Shown in pieces: positions 56,331 through 64,000 of a stretch of 64,000 bases of DNA. The position numbers and the translations under genes were made by a program. Position 1 is the stretch's first letter. The number at the start of each line of letters is the position of its first letter. Under the pieces are notes generated by a model that was not told where the DNA came from, searched no databases, and saw only the letters and a list, made by a program, of their open reading frames with translations. This DNA is from Panicum virgatum. Taxonomy: Eukaryota; Streptophyta; Magnoliopsida; Poales; Poaceae. Location of the stretch: contig NC_053150.1 in the NCBI RefSeq assembly GCF_016808335.1, positions 31,178,238 through 31,242,237 on the forward strand, in the 5' to 3' direction.

Positions 56331-56835
56331 GTGGGCGCTGACCGTTATCCGCTTGGATTGACTCGGGCTCGGGTGTTTCCGGCCGTTGGATCAAGATCGG
56401 ACGACTGAGGTCGGTTGGGCGCGCGGGGCGTGCAAGGCGGCCGTGCAGGGGCGGTGGCGTCAAAGGCGAGCGGCGAGGGCAGTGCGGTGCCCGTGGACAA
56501 GTCGATGCAGGGGTCCTCCGGGACTCTTGGCTCCACGGGAAGCTTCGGGGTCGAGCTGCGAAGCCGGTGGAGGGGTCAGGGAGGTCAGAATCGCGCCGGC
56601 GACGTGGAATTTCACGGGCGGAGCACTTACCGGCGGCTAGAGCGGAGGAGGGGCGGGGGCCACCGGCGCAGGCGGACGACACCGGACCGAGCGCAGAGAG
56701 GAAGAGGCGGCGGCGCGACAATGTGGCAGCGGCGGCACGACTATGCGACGGTGCGCGCGCGGAGATGGAGGGTGGCGGCGGTCGACCGGAGGAGTGCGCT
56801 GGTGAGCAGTGGAGAATGGAGGAAGAAGGTAACGG
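56331..56835 (-). other. GC-rich leader of the CACTA second gene
   Basis: GC-rich block directly downstream (minus strand) of a TATA box. It is open in several frames because of composition, and I do not trust any of the translations. It is probably the first exon or leader. Confidence 0.4.
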
Positions 56836-56842
56836 ATTTATA
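56836..56842 (-). promoter_or_regulatory. TATA box of the CACTA second gene
   Basis: Minus strand GGGTATAAATCCG, directly downstream of the internal hairpin array. The transposase TATA box (62559-62553) has the same relation to the right subterminal array. Confidence 0.55.
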
Positions 56843-56849
56843 CCCTTGG

Positions 56850-57225
56850 CCAAGGGTACCGGGTCAAAAATTCAACCGGTACCTATGTAGGCCTTAGGTA
56901 CCGGTTGCATATACAACCGGTGCCTTAGGAGAGGCCTTAGGTACCGGGTCTCCGCACAACCGGTGCCTAAGGGCCCAACGGGCGGGAAATGAAAAGACCC
57001 TATGGTACCGGGTGAATATCCAAAATCGGTACCTTAGGCCATTTAAAGTTCACTTTTCAGAAATCTTTGACCCAGTTTGAACAGAATTTTTTAGTATCTC
57101 AATGGTAACGCTCGGTAATTTGGGCTCCGCGGCCACGGTTCCACTCCCGCGCGACGCCCCGCTTTTTTTTAACCAAATAGGACCCTAAGGTACCGGTTGG
57201 ATTTTCCAACCGGTACCAAAGGTTC
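56850..57225. repeat. Internal copy of the CACTA subterminal hairpin array
   Basis: At least five GGTACCGG...ACCGGTRCC hairpin units (about 56858, 56900, 56940, 57005 and 57180), the same motif as at both element ends, but 5.6-6 kb from either terminus. The outermost unit and its T-rich border (57180-57245) resemble the inner border of the left end (51165-51230). Confidence 0.8.
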
Positions 57226-57757
57226 TCTTTTCTTTTCCCTTTTCTTTTTCTCTTGTAAATCTATTAATTGCCTCATAATTCATAATAAATCTGATATTTG
57301 CATAATAAATCTGATAATTGCCTAGAAAATCTGATAATTATCTAATAATTTAAATAATTGTCTAATAGTTAAAATAATTGTCTAATAGATTTGTTATTTG
57401 CTCAACAAATTTATTAACTGCCTAGTAAATCATTCAACTAAGAAAATATTAACTATGGTTTTAGGTGCACAATAATAAATAGTTTAAATGTACAATAATT
57501 TTAATTACTACATAATAAATCATTTAGGTGCATAACTAATTATTTTAATTACTTAATAAATCAAATAATTGCATAATAAATTATTTAAATGCAAAATAAT
57601 TCTAAATACTACATGATAAATCATTTAGGTGCATAACTAATCATTTTAATTGCATAATAAATCAAATAATTGCATAATAAATCATTTAATTGTCCAATAA
57701 ATCAATTCAGTGCATAAGAAATCTAATAATGTTCACAGAAGATATTACAAGACATAA
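57226..57757. repeat. AT-rich degenerate repeat block
   Basis: Words such as TGCATAATAAATCATTTA and ATTGTCTAATA recur many times without a strict period. It lies between the transposase stop and the second gene's promoter array. Confidence 0.65.
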
Positions 57758-58790
57758 TCATTCAACTAAGGGGATATTAACGATGGTTCGCTTTACAATC
57801 GTCCCTTCATTATGATCGTGACGTGCGTACGGAGCCTCCTCTTCGGCTAAAAAAATACTTGTGTCAACCTCCACTGCGAACGGAGTCATATCTTCAACCT
57901 TATTGTATTCTTCTTCATCTGTGACATCGTCGACTCCCACAATTTTTCTTTTTCCTGCCAGAACAATATGGCACTTTGCCTCATCTCCGGCACCTACAAA
58001 ACTTGATTTATTCCTGGACTTGTCCTTTCTCGTTTTGCTAGACATGTCCTGCACATAGAAAACTTGAGTGACATCTTTAGTTAGGACGAATGGTTCGTCT
58101 CGATAGCCAAGCTCTTTGAGGTCTACCATTGACATTCCGTACTCGTCGATGTCGACACCTTTTCCTGTGAGTTTAACCCATTGACAACAAAATAGAGGTA
58201 TCTTCAATGGCCCATAGTCGAGTTCCCAGATCTCTTCAATGTAACCAAAATATGAGTTTGTTTGGCCACTAGAGTCGGTGGCATCTATACGGACACCACT
58301 ATTTTGATTGGTGCTCTTGTTATTTTGGGCTCTTGTATAAAATGTGTAACCATTAATTTCATATCCTTGGTACATCAGGATTGAATTTGCCGGACCCCTG
58401 GCCAGCCAAGCTAGCTGCTCATGAATTTGATCATTGGCCATGACTTCCTTCTGCAACCAGGTGGCGAATGTATCGTTATGATGTTTTGTAATCCATGTCT
58501 CAAACTTCAAAGGGTATATACTTCGCACAATTTGCATGTGCTCCTCCATGTATGGAGCCACCAAAGCTGATTTTTGTAAAACTGTGAGATGTGCTTTGCT
58601 CAACGTGGCATGATCTGTGGCATTTCTGCACTGATATGATGTTGGGTCCTTTTCTGAATACTACTTTTATATCTTTGACCATTTCAAACACCATTTTCCC
58701 ACAACGGTACTTAGGCTTTGTACGATGACCTGCCTTTCCATCGTAGTGAGCATGCCTCCTCCTTAATGGGTGCTTGATCGGAAGAAATCA
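57758..58790 (-). pseudogene. TNP2-type transposase, C-terminal part with DUF4216
   Basis: After HRRFLPIKHPLRRRHAHYDG and RTKPKYRCGKMVFEMVKDIK (about 58790-58640), typical of the TNP2 core, the sequence jumps to KAHLTVLQKSALVAPYMEEH and then a full DUF4216-like domain: YFGYIEEIWELDYGPLKIPL, CCQWVKLTGKGVDIDEYGMS, LGYRDEPFVLTKDVTQVFYV. The rest of the catalytic region and the DUF4218 region, several hundred residues in intact relatives, are missing at about 58600-58640. The end is acidic and stops at 57758. The lost segment makes the transposase inactive even without the solo LTR. Confidence 0.8.
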
Positions 58791-60173
58791 ACGATGACCC
58801 ATATACACGATCTTCCTACAGTGCTTGAGGTACATGCCGTCAGTTTCTTCTAAACAATGGGTGCATGCCCTATAACCCTTATTGGATTGTCCGGAGAGGT
58901 TACTTAGTGCTGGCCAATCGTTGGTGGTTACGAAAAGCAATGCACGCTGGTTAAAATGATCCTCTGCGTGCGCATCCCACATACGAACACCCTCATCTTT
59001 CCACAACAATAGAAGATCCTCAATCAGTGGTTTCAGATACACATCTATATCGTTACCGGGTTGCTTCGGGCCAGGGATAAGCACCGGCACCATAATGAAT
59101 TTCCGCTTCATACACAACCAGGGAGGAAGGTTGTATATACAGAGTGTCACAGGCCAGGTACTATGGCCACTGCTCTGCTCACCGAAAGGATTCATGCCAT
59201 CCGTACTTAAGCTGAACCTTATATTCCTCGCTTCATTTGCAAATGTTGGGAATGTTCTGTCCACTTTTCTCCACTGCGACCCATCAGCGGGGTGTCTCAA
59301 CATATTGTCTTGCTTACGTTCTTCTTTGTGCCATCGCATCAATTTAGCATTTGTTTTGTTCATGAACAAACATTTCAGACGTAGTATTAGAGGAAAATAC
59401 CACATCACCTTGGCAGGCACCCTCTTCTTGACACGCATCCCCTCAACGTCGCCTGGATCATCTCGAGGGATCTTATACCGGCATGCGTTGCATACAGGGC
59501 ATCAATCCAAATTTTCATACTCACCTCGATATAGGATGCAGTCATTAGGACAAGTATGTATCTTCTGTGCCTCTAATCCTAAAGGACAAACAACTTTTTT
59601 TACCTCGTATGTTGTCTCCGGCAAAGGTGTTACCCTCAGGGAGTAAGTTTTTTATAAGTTTCAGCAACTCCTCGAATCCCTTGTCAGACAAACCATTTGA
59701 TGCCTTCCATTGCAATAATTCCAATGTGGTAGCCAACTTCTTTTGGTCTTTTTTGCAATCAGGGTACAACAATGTTCTGTAGTCCTCCAACATACGCTTC
59801 AGATCTCTCGATTCCTTTTCTGTTTCGCAACCTTCCTCAGCTTCGCGCAGCATCTAACCAAGATCATCTTCTACAACGTATCCTTCAGTATCTTCTTCAG
59901 GCTCACCCATTGCAGTGTCATTGAAAAAGGAATTATAATTGACTGCAAAGTCATGAATCCTGTCCTCTTCTTCTACATTATTATCCAGCACAATTCCTCT
60001 TTCGCCATGCTTGGTCCAAACATAGTAGTTTGGCATGAAACCACTATTGAACAAGTGACTATGGATGGTTCTTGATGATGAGTAATCCTTCTCATTCTTA
60101 CAGAATTTGCATGGACAACGAACGAAACCGTCATACTTGTGTTTCTCGGCCGCTTCTATGAATTCATGCACGC
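58788..60173 (-). pseudogene. TNP2-type transposase, central part
   Basis: Continues the transposase-associated domain (HEFIEAAEKHKYDGFVRCPC, KFCKNEKDYSSSRTIHSHLF) after the solo LTR, through an acidic linker with an in-frame stop at about 59854. Then comes the Transposase_21-type core: FANEARNIRFSLSTDGMNPF, PVTLCIYNLPPWLCMKRKFI, GPKQPGNDIDVYLKPLIEDL, SGQSNKGYRACTHCLEETDG. One frame change lies near 59590-59545. CACTA transposases bind the terminal repeats and cut the element out. Confidence 0.85.
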
Positions 60174-62079
60174 TGTTGGCGCTCCGTAAGTACCCACTTT
60201 ATCCCTTGTTTATCCTTGATAATGGCATGAATTTAATATCAAAATCACTAACTGTCCTAACCCCGGCCTAATTATTGGTCATTTTCACACTTGCACATAT
60301 ATTTTGGAGGAACTTCGTTTTTGTAGGTTTTTGGCCTATTTTGAAGCATGAAATGACGAGGCCCATGATCGAGCGCTAACACGAAGAAAGATGAAGGCCA
60401 AAGCCCAAAGGAAGGACCAAAGCCCATGTTGATTCGAAGCTCATTCATGCACATCCACCTTCCAAGAGAGCCCAAGGACCAAAGCACGAAGCCGTAAAAC
60501 TCTGGGGACTTAAACAGAAGATGCTGGAGCATGGACGACAAGCACCCCTATCTAAATCGCAGAGATAATGACGTCTAAAGCCCACATGTAAAGGTGAAGA
60601 AAGTCAAAATGTCGAGAAAAGCCACATGGAGGAAGATGGGCTTGAGATTTGGAGGTTTACCCATGAGATCATCTCAGCCCGAGAGATATTCGCGCAAACA
60701 GCATGATCTTTCGGTGCGGATTCAGAAACTTAAACGGCCTCTAATGGAAAAAGGTTGAATACCAAAGTTGTGGGCCTCGATGATAGCTTCGATTTGGACA
60801 TATGGAAGGCCCAATTCGGGTCAAGGAGCTAGGAGATATGGCCCCCGAAATACCTGCTGCGCAGACAAGTCCGAAATCAGACAGATTTTCTTCCGAGGCT
60901 GTTTTGGGGATCTTATCTTCGTTTCCAAGGAAAGCAATGAATACTAAAGTTGGATATAATTTCGTGGCACACAATCTGGACACCGAATTTGCATTATTTA
61001 GAGTCCGGACATAGGAGATATGGTGTTGGCAAGGAAGGGCTGCGAAACAGGAAAATCTGGACGATGCTGATTTTATGGAAACCAAGTTTGCTTCTCTCCC
61101 AAGGAAGATCTCGTGCAAGGCAAGGTGGAACACGCCCCAAGGCTCCCCAAGGGCATAAATACAACCCCCTAGGCACCCAAGGGAGGGGATCCAATCCACC
61201 CAGAACTCGACGAAAACCTAGGGCTAAGACCGGAGGGAGACGATGGCCGCCGCAAGTCTTCGAGGGTACCTAGGAGATGGCTTAGGCCACCCCTAGCCGC
61301 CATGGCCTCCCTGCGAGGTTGTGCCATGGTGGGGTTCGAGAGTCATCCCCAATATTCGTCGGGGTATGTACACACACGATGGTTATATCAATCTACTCTT
61401 TATTCTAGTTGTCTCGACTTTGGTCTACTTCAATGTATGCTTTCTTTCTCATATGTAATGCATCCATATGTTCATAGTAAGATTAGATCTATTCGTGGTA
61501 ATTAGTCTACATCTTGCGGATACGTTGAGGTAGCATGTTTTAGCTAGTGGTTGATTACCCTGGTGTGGTGACAGCATGGCGGAGGGAAAAGTTCTAGCGA
61601 CGACATGATGTGGAATAGGATCGATGGCGAGTACCATGGGAGTCTGGGGTAAAGCTTTGGGAAACCTTAGGCGTCGACACGCACCTCGCACCGGCGATCT
61701 TGGGAAAGTAGGCTGCTTGCGAGCTGACTTTCTAAAAGATGATTTCGTGTACCTTTAGTTGAGATGCAATCTATGCTTTGATCACCTTTTTCACTAGAAC
61801 TGTACCTAGAGACGATAGGCCCTAGCTCCTTGGTTGTGTTATCTCATCTACGGTTGTGAGTGTGATGAACACTTATGCTTCATTCATATCTATCAAGTGT
61901 TCAATTTATATGCAATCTTCGCTTCATGTTTAGGATATGTTTGATAGATTAGATGGTAAACCCTAGTCGGTTCGCTTCCGATCCACGAATGATAAATCTT
62001 GGGGGAGTACTCTAAGGGAAAAACTACCACGATTCGTGCGCTTGCGGTACGTAAATTGGCGCTTTAAGAAGCATCAACA
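60174..62079 (+). mobile_element. Solo LTR, Athila-like, inside the transposase gene
   Basis: 1906 bp starting TGTTGGCGCTCC and ending GCATCAACA, flanked by perfect CACGC duplicates (60169-60173, 62080-62084). Its last 40 bases nearly match the end of the 37743-48062 element's LTRs, so it belongs to a related family, but it lacks the GGCCGGCC boxes. No internal domain is present, so it was probably left by recombination between two LTRs. Confidence 0.9.
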
Positions 62080-62139
62080 CACGCCATCCATGAACTCCTT
62101 TGAACGCCGGTCGGCCATGTACATCCATTTCCGACTCAT
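62080..62139 (-). pseudogene. TNP2-type transposase, start
   Basis: ATG 62139 begins MSRKWMYMADRRSKEFMDGV, the usual opening of the transposase-associated domain (PF13963-like). The frame meets the solo LTR at 62080 and resumes at 60173 with HEFIEAAEKH, the CACGC duplicate lying on both sides. Confidence 0.85.
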
Positions 62140-62559
62140 CTGGGTCCACAATACATTTATATACATCATTGTACTGTACAAATAGTTCATTCATACTACC
62201 AATTTATAACAATATATTTATATAATTGATAATGCATATAACTATAATAAATAGATGCTATTCACTTATCAAATAAATTGAAAAAACATATAAATACAAT
62301 AATTTGATAGTATTCAACTATCAAATAAATTGATATCGTATATAACTACAATAAGATGCTACAAATAAAAATAATTATCACATATATAAACTAAATCAAG
62401 TAATAACTGTTTCTAAAAATTAATTTCTAAGTTATAAAGAAAAATAACTAACCTTTTTTCAAAAAAAAAAGCAAAAATTCGCCTCCCCTCATCCCACTCA
62501 TCTGTCATGAACAGTGAGTTCACGGCAGCTTGAGAGGGGGAGGGGCTGGGGTATTTATA
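62085..62559 (-). promoter_or_regulatory. Promoter and leader of the CACTA transposase
   Basis: TATAAATACCCC (complement of about 62548-62559) lies just inside the right subterminal array. Between it and the ATG at 62139 is an AT-rich stretch with repeated CTATCAAATAAATTGA words (62264-62330), probably a leader with an intron. Confidence 0.5.
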
Positions 62560-62851
62560 GGCTCGGGCCAAAGGCACCGGTTGATTTCAATGACCCGGTG
62601 CTAAAATTAATTCAATAGAACCGGGTCAAGGCACCAACCGGTGCCTTAGGCCCGAGCTCCTGGCAGCTGCAACGTTTCATTTCCATAGGAACCGGTTATT
62701 CCTATAAACCGGTGTCTTTAGCGCGGTCTTCATTTGGTACCGGGTGGTGGTTCAAACCGGTTCCTATGGTGATGCATTGGAACCGGTTGGTACCACCACC
62801 CGGTGCCAATTTTCCTCCACTAGATCGTCGATGGCCCGTTTTCTAGTAGTG
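62560..62851. repeat. Right terminal inverted repeat and subterminal hairpins of CACTA
   Basis: At least four hairpin units with (A/G)CCGG core pairs between 62570 and 62815, then the TIR (complement of 62835-62851). Confidence 0.85.
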
Positions 62852-62900
62852 TGCGGCCTGGACTACAGTGGGGTCGGGACTTAGGAGGTCATGTAATTTA

Positions 62901-63151
62901 GGCTCCGTTTGCGAGAGCTCCGCCTCAAACGGCTCCAGCTCCATGCTACAGTAAATAATACTGTATCGACACTGTTTTGTACTGTTCCACACTGTAGTGC
63001 AGAGCCAGAACGCAAATCCACACCCAAAATGAACTAGAGAACAAGTGGAGCCGGTGGAGCTAGAAAAACATAGCTCCACCGGCTCCGGCTCCGGGTGGCT
63101 ACAGTGCACTACAGTACTGCTACAGTGGTGTGGAGCCGGAGCACCCGGAGC
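62901..63151. repeat. MITE-like inverted-repeat sequence
   Basis: Starts GGCTCCGTTT and ends CACCCGGAGCC, with many GGAGC/GCTCC and CTACAGT words. It contains a perfect 16-bp stem, GGAGCCGGTGGAGCTA (63046-63061) with its complement at 63070-63085, around an 8-base loop. No clear TSD. Confidence 0.45.
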
Positions 63152-64000
63152 CCTCCGTTAGTGGTGCCGTTGCCGAAGCAACCTAACCTATGCGTGTGTG
63201 CACTGTTGACGTGCCTCGGCGTGGCCGAGGTTAGCATGGCGGCCATTATCAAGGGCAGGCTATGTTGCAGGTCCAGAGTATGGTAAACCCTAGAGAGATG
63301 ATGGGAGGGGATGGGAGCGAGTGTCAGGGCCGATATGTGGCTGTGACGGATCTACCCATGCAGGGGCGGGCCTGCTATTGATGCATGGGTATTCAGTTGA
63401 ATACCCAAAATTTTGTGAACAAAAAATATATATACATAGTATACAACATGTATAATCTCTAAAAGAATTCTTAAATCCAAGTCTCTAACTTTTCTACATA
63501 TTTTTATATTCTAATCTCTAACTCTCTATATATCCTTACGTAGAGGGTCACCCTAAATATTACTTCGTCATGTATATATTATCGTGTATCCACAACAATT
63601 TCCATATACCAGATATCCTATTGTTTGAACTTCGACATATTAGGAAACGTGACTCGCGAGTTTGAAGGATGAAGGTCTAAGATCTGATTTTCAAATAGCA
63701 AGTATTAGGGATAGGGTGTGGATTTTTGTTTTTAGATCTGAGAACAGAGAAAGATGATTTAGAATAGATGTTGCTACCTTAAGGGATTGGTTTTAGAGAA
63801 CTTTTGGAGAGAGATTTTCCACTAAAAATACTAAATTCGTAATTAGAATAGTTTTTAGAGTGTATCTTAGAGATGATCTAACATCACAAAATAGACTTTC
63901 CAATCTCATGTTGCCTTTTGGGCTCAAATGGCCTACTTCCCCTCCTCTAAGTCCAACCGCGACTCCCAACTGGCACTGACTACAGGTCCCCAGCTCTCTA
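63152..64000. other. Unresolved right edge
   Basis: No gene is recognised. A perfect 9-bp palindrome GGGTATTCAGTTGAATACCC lies at 63387-63406, followed by AT-rich sequence. Confidence 0.35.

Larger units (their letters stand above)
50971..62851 (-). mobile_element. CACTA (En/Spm) transposon
   Basis: 11,881 bp with perfect 17-bp terminal inverted repeats CACTACTAGAAAACGGG and a 3-bp TSD TGC (50968-50970, 62852-62854), the standard for CACTA elements. Subterminal regions at both ends carry palindromic GGTACCGGTTGG/CCAACCGGTACC hairpins. Both genes are on the minus strand: a TNP2-type transposase (62139-57758) and a second gene with DUF8039 and Ulp1-like parts (55157-52070). The transposase is internally deleted and split by a solo LTR, so the element is no longer autonomous. 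Confidence 0.95.

Noticed and set aside
56293..56897. Several overlapping frames of 107-186 codons on both strands
   Set aside because: Composition effect of a GC-rich leader; no domain, and all frames are equally open.

Overview
This window reads as a gene-poor, repeat-filled stretch of a grass (Poaceae) nuclear genome. The basis is the repeat content: Athila- and Tat-type Ty3/gypsy LTR elements with plant tRNA-Asp primer sites, a CACTA (En/Spm) transposon with TNP2/DUF4216 and DUF8039/Ulp1 genes, GC-rich host coding sequence and CTCC-rich MITE-like DNA. I cannot name the species. About 86% of the bases (5125-48099 and 50971-62851) lie in elements whose ends I can place by target-site duplications (TSDs). 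No bacterial gene organisation, rRNA, tRNA or CRISPR is visible.

Layout. 1-5124: degraded, probably LTR-derived DNA. 5125-48099: one nested stack. (1) The outermost element is a gag-only Tat-like gypsy element (5125-48099, TSD CTATA/CTATG). (2) A minus-strand, pol-less Athila-like element (5254-33889, TSD CCGGT/CCGAT) sits in its left LTR. (3, 4) Two related Tat-like elements, A (7793-17029, TSD AGTAC) and B (22150-31575, TSD CCATG), sit inside element 2. (5) A younger, pol-bearing Athila-like element (37743-48062, TSD AACAC) sits in the right LTR of element 1. 48599-49756: the one likely host gene, a repeated multi-pass membrane protein on the minus strand, now broken. 50971-62851: a CACTA transposon (TSD TGC) with two minus-strand genes and a solo LTR (60174-62079, TSD CACGC) in the transposase. 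62855-64000: MITE-like and unresolved DNA.

How the parts work together. Only the 37.7-48.1 kb element carries a reverse transcriptase, RNase H and integrase, and all of these are frameshifted. The others look like passengers that need enzymes supplied in trans: gag only, gag-protease plus an extra ORF, or gag plus an antisense gene. A and B are the most unusual. Each has a sense gag remnant, a 124-bp tandem array with hairpins, and an intron-bearing gene on the opposite strand with a PF04195-like domain and a coiled coil. Intron phases agree where I checked them.

The most original signal is a pair of palindromic GGCCGGCCGGCC boxes at a fixed distance: 19 bp in the minus-strand element, 23 bp in the plus-strand one. 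The pairs occur in the LTR promoters and again in front of a second, internal TATA-like box that precedes the last ORF. The CACTA element has a comparable arrangement: an internal copy of its subterminal hairpin array in front of the TATA box of its second gene. All domain names come from reading the translations by eye. No database or alignment program was run, and divergence values are hand counts.
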